Below are positions 23,275-30,083 of a stretch of 64,000 nucleotides of DNA, piece after piece. The first letter of the stretch is position 1, and each line of letters begins with the position of its first letter. The notes under the pieces are model-generated. The model made no database searches, was not told where the DNA came from, and saw only the letters and a program-made list of their open reading frames with translations. Origin of the DNA: an uncultured Nocardioides sp. (GTDB lineage Bacteria > Actinomycetota > Actinomycetes > Propionibacteriales > Nocardioidaceae); NCBI RefSeq assembly GCF_947489365.1, contig NZ_CANLDB010000009.1, positions 1-64,000 on the forward strand, in the 5' to 3' direction. Position numbers and translations under genes: made by a program.

Positions 23275-23901
23275 ATGACGACCACGGCCCCGGCGCCCGC
23301 CGTGCCGACCGGCGACGCCGTCCCCTCCCCCCGGACGGCGTCGCACGGCCGGCACCGGCGGCGTCGGGTGCTGTCCGTGCTCTGGTCCGGTGCGTGCTGG
23401 ACGGTCGTCCTGGCCGCTGCCGCCGTCGTCGTGGTGGCCGTGCTCGTGCCCAGGGCCGCGGGCGCGACGCCGTACACGGTGCTGACCGGGTCGATGACGC
23501 CCACCTACCCGCCGGGCACGCTCGTCGTCGTCCGGCCGGAGCGGGCCGAGGACCTCGCGGTCGGCGACGTCATCACCTACCAGCGCTCCTCGGGCGAGTC
23601 GACCGTGGTCACGCACCGGATCGTGGCGGTCGCGACCGGCACGGTCGACGGCGAGCGCTTCTTCCGCACCCGCGGCGACGCGAACGACGCCGTCGACACC
23701 GACCCGGTCCAGCCGGTGCAGGTCAAGGGCGCGGTCTGGTACGCCGTGCCGTGGCTGGGGCACCTGAACAGCTGGCTGTCCGGAGGTCAGCGCCAGTGGG
23801 CGTCGTACGGCGTCGGCGCGGGGCTGGTCGTCTACGCCCTCGTCATGGGCGTCGGCGGCTTCCGCGACCGCCGTCGCCGGCGGCGGGGGGCCACGTCGTG
23901 A
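23275..23901 (+). CDS. sipW: SipW-like signal peptidase I, module B (208 aa)
   Basis: This is a paralogue of the module A peptidase. After a basic cytoplasmic tail and one membrane helix come YTVLTGSMTPTYPPG (catalytic Ser at about 73), VVTHRIVAVA (His at about 114 in place of Lys) and TRGDANDAVD, then WYAVPWLG and a C-terminal helix. The differing substrates of the two modules may explain why each keeps its own peptidase. The start ATG 23275 follows B1 by 28 bases. The stop overlaps the LPXTG gene start (GTGA). Confidence 0.87.
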   Translation: MTTTAPAPAVPTGDAVPSPRTASHGRHRRRRVLSVLWSGACWTVVLAAAAVVVVAVLVPRAAGATPYTVLTGSMTPTYPPGTLVVVRPERAEDLAVGDVITYQRSSGESTVVTHRIVAVATGTVDGERFFRTRGDANDAVDTDPVQPVQVKGAVWYAVPWLGHLNSWLSGGQRQWASYGVGAGLVVYALVMGVGGFRDRRRRRRGATS

Positions 23902-24656
23902 GGCCCGCGCTCCTCCTCGTGCCCCTGCTCGCGGCGCTCCTCCTCGCGGCCCCCGGGACGGCGTACGCCGACCCCGTCGACGGGCCCGTCGGGCTCAGCG
24001 CCGACGGCCAGGACTACGCCGACGCACTGGAGGGGCCGCTCTTCGCGGCGTCGCTCCGCTGGGTCCCGGGGGACCGGCGCAGCACCTCGTGGTGGGTCCG
24101 CAACGAGGCCACCGACCCCGCCCTGCTCGCCGTCGAGGTGCCGGAGAACGCGGTCCTGCCGTCCTGGCTCACGGTCGAGGCCCGCGCCGGGTCGACCGGG
24201 TCGACCGGGTCGACCGGGTCGACCTGGACGCCGCTCGCGACGGGCCGGTCCCTGGAGGCCGGGATCCTCGATCCCGGCGCCACCCGGAGGGTCGACGTAC
24301 GCGTCGGGATGCGGTCCGACGCCGGCAACCGCACGATGACGGAGGCCGCCGACCTGCGGCTGCGCGTCCGGCTCACCGAGGACGACCGGGGCCTCGGCCC
24401 GGGTGGCGAGGGGCCCGGCGGGCCCGGTGGCGAGGGCCCGGGCAGCGGTGGACCGGGCGCCGAGAGCGCCGACCAGGACGGGTCCGGGGACGGCCTGCTG
24501 CCCGGGACCGGCTCCTCCCTCGGGCTGCTGTCCCTGCTCCTCGGGCTGCTGATGGTGGGGGTCGGCCTCGCCCTCCTCCGACGCCGCGACGACGACCCGC
24601 ACCCCGAGCACGACAGTCCCGTCCCCGACCGCGAGAGACAGGAGGTGGCACCGTGA
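23898..24656 (+). CDS. LPXTG-type cell-wall-anchored protein B2 (252 aa)
   Basis: Unlike its neighbours it has an ordinary Sec signal (LLLVPLLAALLLAAPGTAYA|D). The C-terminus is a sortase signal: LPGTG at about residues 201-205, a hydrophobic helix, then RRRDDD and a charged tail. A Gly/Pro-rich stretch, likely wall-spanning, precedes it. The ectodomain contains STSWWVRNEATDPALLAVEV, like a beta-sandwich, and a GST repeat from four 9-bp DNA repeats. It could be the wall anchor onto which the SipW-processed proteins assemble. Module A has no counterpart, and no sortase gene is visible. Confidence 0.8.
   Translation: MRPALLLVPLLAALLLAAPGTAYADPVDGPVGLSADGQDYADALEGPLFAASLRWVPGDRRSTSWWVRNEATDPALLAVEVPENAVLPSWLTVEARAGSTGSTGSTGSTWTPLATGRSLEAGILDPGATRRVDVRVGMRSDAGNRTMTEAADLRLRVRLTEDDRGLGPGGEGPGGPGGEGPGSGGPGAESADQDGSGDGLLPGTGSSLGLLSLLLGLLMVGVGLALLRRRDDDPHPEHDSPVPDRERQEVAP
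24189..24224 (+). repeat. Four tandem 9-bp repeats inside B2
   Basis: GGGTCGACC occurs four times head to tail and encodes the Gly-Ser-Thr stretch. Slippage here would change the protein length in steps of three residues without a frameshift. Confidence 0.9.
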
Positions 24657-25282
24657 GCCGCCACCGCGCGGAGACGCGCACCCGCCCGGGGGGCTCCCGT
24701 CACCGGACGGCCCTCGCCCTCGCCCTCGTGGCCGCCCTCGGGGTCGGCGCCGGCGGCGCGGGGACGTACGCCTTCTGGAACGACACGGCGAACGTCACGA
24801 CCGGGACGCTGCGCGCCGGCACGCTGGACCTGCGCGTCGACGACAACCAGGCCACCGGGCTCAACACGGGCTGGACGAAGAGCAGCATCGCGTTCGCCGG
24901 ACGGACCCCGGGCGAGTACGAGGCCTACCCCCTGACCCTGCGCAACGTGGGGGACCCGCCCGGCACCTACACCCTGGCCGTCCTGCGCGGCTCGACCTGG
25001 ACCTACCTCAACGACGCCGTGCTCGTGCAGGCGTACACCGGCGCGCCCGTCGAGGACACGACGTACCCGGTGCAGGACACCTGCTCCGGCACCGCCGTCG
25101 GGCCCGAGCGGCTCGTGAGCACCACCGCCGAGCTCCCGCTCCTGACCGCGTCCCGGTCGCTGGCCGCCGGCGGCTCGGACACGCTGTGCCTGCGCATCGG
25201 GCTGGCCACGACCGCCGGTGACGGCAACCAGGACAAGTCCGGCACGCTGGTGTTCCGGGCCGTCCTCACCCAGACGTCGTGA
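24653..25282 (+). CDS. SipW-type exported protein B3, TasA/camelysin-like (209 aa)
   Basis: The signal region ends GVGAGGAGTYAFWNDTANVT, then TGTLRAGTLDLRVDDNQ, the clearest TasA-like signature in the locus. The mature part has PGEYEAYPLTLRNVGDPPG, resembling TasA/camelysin beta-sandwich strands, and a Cys pair (DTCSG and DTLCLRIG). It is paralogous to A2. GGAGG lies 7 bases before GTG 24653, and the start overlaps the B2 stop (GTGA). It is probably exported by the Sec route and trimmed by the module B peptidase. It is a candidate main subunit. Confidence 0.8.
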   Translation: MSRHRAETRTRPGGSRHRTALALALVAALGVGAGGAGTYAFWNDTANVTTGTLRAGTLDLRVDDNQATGLNTGWTKSSIAFAGRTPGEYEAYPLTLRNVGDPPGTYTLAVLRGSTWTYLNDAVLVQAYTGAPVEDTTYPVQDTCSGTAVGPERLVSTTAELPLLTASRSLAAGGSDTLCLRIGLATTAGDGNQDKSGTLVFRAVLTQTS

Positions 25283-25806
25283 CGCCCGTCCGCCGCCCGG
25301 CGCCCGTGGCGCTGGCCGCCCTCCTGGCGGGGGTGCTCCTCCTCGTGGTGCCGGCCGTCGTCCGACCGACCGGGGCGCTGTTCACCGACACGGCCGCCAC
25401 CACGACCGGGGTGGTCGGGGCGGGGACGTTCCGACCCGCCCCTGCGAATGCGGTGTCCTGCTCGACGACCGGGCCCGTGCTGAACCCGGCGTCGACGATC
25501 ACGTTCACCACCCCGCTCGTGGCCGCCCCGCCGCGGGGCACGGTCGAGTACGTCGTCCGGATCTACCGGACCGACGTGGCGCCCGAGCAGAAGATCGGCG
25601 CGGACGTCCTGATGACCGTCGGCGCCACGACGGCGACGGCGAGCTGGAGCGGCGGCGGTCTCACCCTGCTGCAGAACACCAGCTACCAGGCGCGGGTCAC
25701 CACCCGCCTGACCGGGGCGGTGCTCGAGTCGAGCCCGATCAGGACCCGGAGCTTCACCAACACCGGCCTGCTGATCGCCAACTTCGTCTGCGGCACGGGC
25801 ACGTGA
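25279..25806 (+). CDS. SipW-type exported protein B4 (175 aa)
   Basis: The signal ends LLLVVPAVVRPTGALFTDTA, then ATTTGVVGAGTF, like A3. One FN3-like domain follows (SCSTTGPVLNPASTITFTTP to SYQARVTTRL). It is shorter than A3, which has an extra Ig-like domain. GTG 25279 overlaps the B3 stop. It is the last gene of module B, and yebC starts about 120 bases later from its own promoter. A minor surface component is inferred from position and paralogy only. Confidence 0.72.
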   Translation: MTPVRRPAPVALAALLAGVLLLVVPAVVRPTGALFTDTAATTTGVVGAGTFRPAPANAVSCSTTGPVLNPASTITFTTPLVAAPPRGTVEYVVRIYRTDVAPEQKIGADVLMTVGATTATASWSGGGLTLLQNTSYQARVTTRLTGAVLESSPIRTRSFTNTGLLIANFVCGTGT

Positions 25807-25856
25807 GGCTCCCCGGTGGCCGGTCGGAGCGGCCTCGGGCTCGGCCCGCCGGTCGG

Positions 25857-25862
25857 TAGGAT
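25857..25862 (+). promoter_or_regulatory. -10 box of yebC
   Basis: TAGGAT lies 62 bases before the ATG. The leader carries GAAGGGACGAGGG immediately before the start. Confidence 0.45.
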
Positions 25863-25924
25863 CGTCGGACACGGCGGGGGTCGGTGACCCCGGCCGACGC
25901 GCCGCGACGACGAAGGGACGAGGG

Positions 25925-26689
25925 ATGTCAGGCCACTCCAAGTGGGCGACCACGAAGCACAAGAAGGCCGTCGTCGACCAGCGGCGCAGCAAGATGAACA
26001 CCAAGCTCGTCAAGAACATCGAGGTCGCGGCCCGGATGGGCGGCGGTGACCCGGCGGGCAACCCGACGCTGTACGACGCCATCCAGAAGGCCAAGAAGTC
26101 CTCGGTGACGAAGGACAACATCGAGCGCGCCGTGCAGCGCGGCTCCGGCGCCGAGGCGGGTGGCGCCGACTACCAGACGATCATGTACGAGGGCTACGGC
26201 CCGGGCGGTGTCGCGCTGCTCGTGGAGTGCCTGACCGACAACAAGAACCGGGCCGCCATGGAGGTCCGCACCGCCATGACCCGCAACGGCGGCACGCTCG
26301 CCGACCCGGGGTCGGTGTCCTTCCTCTTCCACCGCAAGGGCGTCGTCGTCGTCCCGCAGGAGCAGGACGGCCGCACCCTCGCCGAGGACGACGTCCTCGA
26401 GGCGACGCTCGAGGCCGGCGCCGACGACATCAACGACCTGGGGGAGTCCTTCGAGGTCATCTCGGAGGCCACCGACCTCCTCGGCGTCCGCACCGCCCTG
26501 CAGGCGGCCGGGTTCGACTACGACTCCGCCGACGCCTCCTTCGTCCCCGACGCCCAGGTCGAGCTCGACGCCGAGGCCGCCCCGAAGGTGTTCCGGCTGG
26601 TGGAGGCCCTCGAGGACCTCGACGACGTCCAGAACGTCTACGCGAACTTCGACGTCTCCGACGAGGTGATGGCGACCGTCGACGCCTGA
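25925..26689 (+). CDS. yebC: YebC/PmpR-family protein (254 aa)
   Basis: A conserved protein of the TACO1/YebC family, described as a transcriptional regulator and more recently as a translation factor that eases stalling at proline stretches. The hallmark start MSGHSKWATTKHKKAVVDQR is present, followed by AARMGGGDPAGNP, YEGYGPGGVALLVECLTDN and RNGGTLADPGSVSFLF. Length and ends are normal. It lies just upstream of ruvCAB, a widely conserved arrangement. The gap to ruvC holds the SOS box, so the repair genes have separate control. Confidence 0.95.
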   Translation: MSGHSKWATTKHKKAVVDQRRSKMNTKLVKNIEVAARMGGGDPAGNPTLYDAIQKAKKSSVTKDNIERAVQRGSGAEAGGADYQTIMYEGYGPGGVALLVECLTDNKNRAAMEVRTAMTRNGGTLADPGSVSFLFHRKGVVVVPQEQDGRTLAEDDVLEATLEAGADDINDLGESFEVISEATDLLGVRTALQAAGFDYDSADASFVPDAQVELDAEAAPKVFRLVEALEDLDDVQNVYANFDVSDEVMATVDA

Positions 26690-26724
26690 GCGCGTGTCGT
26701 GCCGGCGGCGTCGGCGCGGGCCGC

Positions 26725-26747
26725 TAGCGTGTGCGAACAGGTGTTCG
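26725..26747 (+). promoter_or_regulatory. ruvCAB promoter with LexA SOS box
   Basis: A TAGCGT -10 (26725-26730) is followed at once by CGAAC-AGGT-GTTCG (26734-26747). This is an exact match to the actinobacterial/Gram-positive LexA core CGAAC-N4-GTTCG. It would cover the transcription start. GAGAGG precedes the ruvC ATG. Confidence 0.8.
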
Positions 26748-26765
26748 TACGGCGAGAGGTGGCGC

Positions 26766-27287
26766 ATGCGCGTGCTCGGGATCGACCCCGGGCTGACCCG
26801 GTGCGGGGTCGGCGTGGTCGAGGGGGACGTCGGACGACCGCTGCGGCTGGTCGACGCGAACGTCATCCGCACCTCGGCGGGCGTCCCGATCGCCACCCGT
26901 CTCGTCACCATCGAGGCCGGCCTGGCGGAGTGGATCGAGGAGCACCGCCCCGACGCCGTCGCCGTGGAGCGGGTCTTCGCGCGCTCCGACGTCTCGACGG
27001 TGATGGGCACCGCCCAGGCCAGCGGCATCGCCCTGGTCGTCGCGGCGCGTCGCGGCATCCCGGTGGCCACCCACACCCCGAGCGAGGTCAAGGCCGCGGT
27101 GTCCGGCAACGGCCGCGCCGACAAGGCGCAGGTCGGCATGATGGTCGCCCGCATCCTCCGGATCCCCGAGGCCCCGAAGCCCGCCGACGCGGCGGACGCC
27201 GTCGCGCTCGCCATCACCCACATCTGGCGCGGAGGCGCCCAGGCGCGGCTCGACGCCGCCCTCGCCCGCTCGGGAGGAGCACGATGA
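26766..27287 (+). CDS. ruvC: Holliday-junction resolvase RuvC (173 aa)
   Basis: An RNase H-fold endonuclease that cuts Holliday junctions moved by RuvAB. Acidic catalytic residues are visible: Asp in VLGIDPGLTRCGVGVV, Glu in AVAVERVFARSDVST, and the C-terminal Asp pair in KPADAADAVALAITH. The ATG at 26766 has GAGAGG 6 bases upstream. The preceding palindrome CGAACAGGTGTTCG is a LexA-type site, so induction by DNA damage is expected. The stop overlaps ruvA (ATGA). Confidence 0.96.
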   Translation: MRVLGIDPGLTRCGVGVVEGDVGRPLRLVDANVIRTSAGVPIATRLVTIEAGLAEWIEEHRPDAVAVERVFARSDVSTVMGTAQASGIALVVAARRGIPVATHTPSEVKAAVSGNGRADKAQVGMMVARILRIPEAPKPADAADAVALAITHIWRGGAQARLDAALARSGGAR

Positions 27288-27892
27288 TCAGCAGCGTCCG
27301 CGGCCCCGTCCTCGCCGTGTCGTTGACCGGAGCCGTCGTCGAGGTCGGAGGCATCGGCCTGCACCTCGCCTGCACCCCCGGCACCCTCGCGGGGCTGCGC
27401 GTCGGCCAGGAGGCCACGCTGGCGACGTCGCTCGTCGTCCGGGAGGACTCCCTGACGCTGTTCGGCTTCGCCACCGACGACGAGCGGGACTGCTTCGAGC
27501 TCGCCCAGACCGCCTCCGGGGTCGGCCCCAAGGTGGCCCAGGCGATGCTCGCGGTCCTGGGTCCGGACGACCTGCGCCGCGCCATCGCCGGCGAGGACGT
27601 CAAGCGCCTCACCGCCGTCCCCGGGATCGGCCAGAAGGGCGCCCAGCGCATCATCCTCGAGCTGAAGGACCGCATCGGCCCGCCCACCGGCGTGGTCGCG
27701 ACCACCGGCGCGGGCGTCGCGGTCGCCCCCGGCGACGCGTGGCGCAGCCAGGTCCACGAGGGCCTCGTGGGGCTCGGCTGGTCCGCCAAGGAGGCCGACC
27801 GCGCCGTCGACGTCGTCGCCGACCAGGCCGGACCGACCCCCGACGTCGGCGCGCTGCTCCGCGCCGCGCTCCGCGCGCTGAGCAGGGCCTGA
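27284..27892 (+). CDS. ruvA: Holliday-junction branch-migration protein RuvA (202 aa)
   Basis: A tetrameric junction-binding subunit. It has an N-terminal OB-fold (MISSVRGPVLAVSLTGAVVE, LFGFATDDER), two helix-hairpin-helix motifs (ASGVGPKVAQAML and VPGIGQKGAQRIILELKD), and a C-terminal RuvB-contacting domain (ALVGLGWS-type, here EGLVGLGWSAKEADRAV). GGAGGAG lies just before the ATG, which overlaps the ruvC stop. RuvB follows 4 bases later in the same operon. Confidence 0.96.
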   Translation: MISSVRGPVLAVSLTGAVVEVGGIGLHLACTPGTLAGLRVGQEATLATSLVVREDSLTLFGFATDDERDCFELAQTASGVGPKVAQAMLAVLGPDDLRRAIAGEDVKRLTAVPGIGQKGAQRIILELKDRIGPPTGVVATTGAGVAVAPGDAWRSQVHEGLVGLGWSAKEADRAVDVVADQAGPTPDVGALLRAALRALSRA

Positions 27893-27896
27893 CCCG

Positions 27897-28985
27897 GTGG
27901 ACCGGACCGGGCCCGACCCCGACCTCGACGCGCTCGTGGCGGCCGAGACCGGCCACCTGCGTTCCCTCGTGTCGGCCGACGCCGACGGGGACGAGCGGGC
28001 CGTCGAGGCGGCGCTGCGTCCGCGCTCCCTCGACGAGGTCGTCGGTCAGGTGCGGGTGCGCGAGCAGCTCGGGCTCGTCCTCGAGGCCGCCCGCATGCGC
28101 GGCCGCGCCCCCGACCACGTGCTCCTCTCCGGCCCGCCCGGGCTCGGCAAGACCACGCTGGCGATGATCATCGCCGCCGAGATGGGCGCACCCCTGCGCA
28201 TCACCAGCGGCCCTGCCCTCACCCACGCGGGCGACCTCGCCGCGATCCTGTCGGGCATGAACGAGGGCGACGTCCTCTTCATCGACGAGATCCACCGCAC
28301 GGCCCGCCCGGCCGAGGAGATGCTGTACGTCGCGATGGAGGACTTCCGCGTCGACGTCGTCATCGGCAAGGGCCCCGGCGCCACCGCGATCCCGCTGGAG
28401 ATCCCGCCGTTCACGCTGGTCGGCGCCACCACCCGGGCCGGGCTGCTGCCCGGTCCGCTGCGCGACCGCTTCGGGTTCACGGCGCACCTCGAGTTCTACG
28501 AGCCGGCCGAGCTCGACCTCATCGTCCGCCGCTCCGCGGACCTGCTGGGCGTCGACGTCACCCCGGAGGGGACCGCCGAGATCGCCTCCCGCTCCCGCGG
28601 CACGCCCCGCATCGCCAACCGGCTCCTGCGCCGGGTCCGGGACTGGGCGCAGGTCAAGGCGGACGGCGTCGTCGACGAGCGTGCGGCCCGGGCCGCCCTG
28701 GAGCTCTACGAGGTCGACGAGTCCGGCCTCGACCGCCTCGACCGCGGCGTGCTCGACGTGCTCTGCCGCCGCTTCGGCGGCGGCCCCGTCGGGGTCTCCA
28801 CCCTCGCCGTCGCGGTCGGCGAGGAGCGCGAGACCGTCGAGGAGGTCGCCGAGCCCTTCCTCGTCCGGCAGGGCCTGCTCGCCCGCACCCCCCGCGGCCG
28901 GGTCGCCACCCCCGCGGCCTGGGCCCACCTCGGCCTCACCCCGCCCGTCGTCACCGGCGGCGACAGCACGCTCTTCGAGGGCTGA
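27897..28985 (+). CDS. ruvB: Holliday-junction helicase RuvB (362 aa)
   Basis: The AAA+ motor of branch migration. Walker A is GPPGLGKTTLA, Walker B FIDEIHR, sensor 1 GATTRAG, the arginine finger region LRDRFG, and the C-terminal winged helix begins near DVLCRRFGGGPVGVSTLA. The N-terminal extension before SLDEVVGQ is about 45 residues, normal for actinobacteria. The GTG start lies 4 bases after the ruvA stop. A perfect 16-bp hairpin ends the operon. Confidence 0.97.
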   Translation: MDRTGPDPDLDALVAAETGHLRSLVSADADGDERAVEAALRPRSLDEVVGQVRVREQLGLVLEAARMRGRAPDHVLLSGPPGLGKTTLAMIIAAEMGAPLRITSGPALTHAGDLAAILSGMNEGDVLFIDEIHRTARPAEEMLYVAMEDFRVDVVIGKGPGATAIPLEIPPFTLVGATTRAGLLPGPLRDRFGFTAHLEFYEPAELDLIVRRSADLLGVDVTPEGTAEIASRSRGTPRIANRLLRRVRDWAQVKADGVVDERAARAALELYEVDESGLDRLDRGVLDVLCRRFGGGPVGVSTLAVAVGEERETVEEVAEPFLVRQGLLARTPRGRVATPAAWAHLGLTPPVVTGGDSTLFEG

Positions 28986-29016
28986 GCACCCGCTCGACCG
29001 AGACCGGTTCGCGTGA

Positions 29017-29059
29017 ACGGAGGCGATCACTGTCGCTGACAGGCAGTGATCGCCTCCGT
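29017..29059 (+). terminator. Perfect 16-bp hairpin after ruvCAB
   Basis: ACGGAGGCGATCACTG (29017-29032) pairs without mismatch with CAGTGATCGCCTCCGT (29044-29059) around an 11-base loop. It lies 31 bases past the ruvB stop and is the clearest terminator-type hairpin in the window. Confidence 0.75.
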
Positions 29060-29109
29060 CGTCGCTCCGGGGGGTCGTACGGCGATGCGGGGCGCGGACA
29101 GCCCTCTCC

Positions 29110-29115
29110 TAGACT
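29110..29115 (+). promoter_or_regulatory. -10 box of yajC-apt
   Basis: TAGACT lies 34 bases before GTG 29150. The leader has GAGAGG 7 bases before the start. Confidence 0.5.
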
Positions 29116-29149
29116 CGGACGGTCCCGCCCGCTTGTGAGAGGTCTACCC

Positions 29150-29482
29150 GTGGAGCAGTTCTCGGCCCTTCTGCCGATCATCGCGATCGTCGCGATCTTC
29201 TACCTGCTGGTGATCCGGCCGCAGTCCAAGCGCGCCAAGCAGCAGCGCCAGATGCAGTCGGCGCTGTCCGTCGGCTCCGAGGTGATGCTGACGTCCGGCA
29301 TCTTCGGGACGCTGGCCGCCACCGACGACCCCGAGCGGGTCGACGTCCGCATCGCCGACGGCGTCGTCGTCACCGTGGCCCGGGCGGCCATCGCGTCCGT
29401 CGTGCCCGAGAAGGCGCCGCTGGACGAGCCGGCACCCGACGCGCACGTCGAGACCACCGACGACACCCGCAAGGAGCTCTGA
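29150..29482 (+). CDS. yajC: Preprotein translocase accessory subunit YajC (110 aa)
   Basis: A single-span membrane protein of the holo-translocon that associates with SecDF-YidC. The N-terminal helix (LLPIIAIVAIFYLLVIRPQ) ends in the family mark RPQSKRAKQQRQMQSALSVG, followed by GSEVMLTSGIFGTLAATDD. GTG 29150 is chosen over GTG 29135 because GAGAGG sits 7 bases upstream. secD and secF normally follow, but apt begins directly after the yajC stop codon. Either they are elsewhere in the genome or this locus has lost them. Confidence 0.92.
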   Translation: MEQFSALLPIIAIVAIFYLLVIRPQSKRAKQQRQMQSALSVGSEVMLTSGIFGTLAATDDPERVDVRIADGVVVTVARAAIASVVPEKAPLDEPAPDAHVETTDDTRKEL

Positions 29483-30055
29483 GTGAGCGACCGCGGCACC
29501 GACGCCGCAGCCGCGCTCGACCGGGCGCAGGAGGCGATGGGGCGGCTCGTCGTCGACGTCCCCGACTTCCCCACGACGGGTGTCGTCTTCAAGGACATCA
29601 CCCCGCTGCTCGCCGACCCGGCGGCGCTCGGTGACGTCGTCGAGGCCCTCGCCGCGGCCGGCCGCGACGCCGACGGCGCCACGAACGTGGACGCCGTCGT
29701 CGGCATGGAGGCCCGCGGGTTCCTGCTCGCCGCCCCCGTGGCGCTCGCGCTCGGCGTCCCCCTGGTCCCCGTCCGGAAGGCCGGCAAGCTGCCGCGGGAG
29801 ACGTACGCCGTCTCCTACTCCCTCGAGTACGGCGAGGCCACCCTCGAGATCCACACCGACGCCCTCGGCGCGGGCGACCGCGTCCTCCTCGTGGACGACG
29901 TCCTGGCGACCGGCGGCACGCTCGCGGCGACCCGCGAGCTCGTCGACCGGTGCGGTGCGGCGACCACCTCGGTGGCGATGCTGATGGAGCTGACGTTCCT
30001 CCCGGGGCGCGAGTCGCTGGGCGACATCCCGCTCACCTGCCTGCTCGCGGTCTGA
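29483..30055 (+). CDS. apt: Adenine phosphoribosyltransferase (190 aa)
   Basis: Salvages adenine with PRPP to AMP. The PRPP-binding motif is RVLLVDDVLATGGTLAAT. Other family marks are DVPDFPTTGVVFKDITPLL at the N-terminus, VGMEARGFLLAAPVALALGV, and VPVRKAGKLPRETYAVSYSLEYG. Length is typical. The GTG start directly follows the yajC stop with no gap, so the two are coupled. The relA gene lies 28 bases downstream with its own promoter, a conserved apt-relA arrangement. Confidence 0.95.
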   Translation: MSDRGTDAAAALDRAQEAMGRLVVDVPDFPTTGVVFKDITPLLADPAALGDVVEALAAAGRDADGATNVDAVVGMEARGFLLAAPVALALGVPLVPVRKAGKLPRETYAVSYSLEYGEATLEIHTDALGAGDRVLLVDDVLATGGTLAATRELVDRCGAATTSVAMLMELTFLPGRESLGDIPLTCLLAV

Positions 30056-30071
30056 GCGTCCGGGACGCGCC

Positions 30072-30077
30072 TACACT
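30072..30077 (+). promoter_or_regulatory. Leaderless -10 box of relA
   Basis: TACACT ends 6 bases before the GTG at 30084. The intervening GGAGGC is too close to the start to act as a ribosome binding site. Confidence 0.55.
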
Positions 30078-30083
30078 GGAGGC

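Noticed and set aside
25857..30077. Single yebC-ruvCAB-yajC-apt operon
   Set aside because: An SOS box and promoter separate yebC from ruvC, and a perfect hairpin plus new promoter separates ruvB from yajC.
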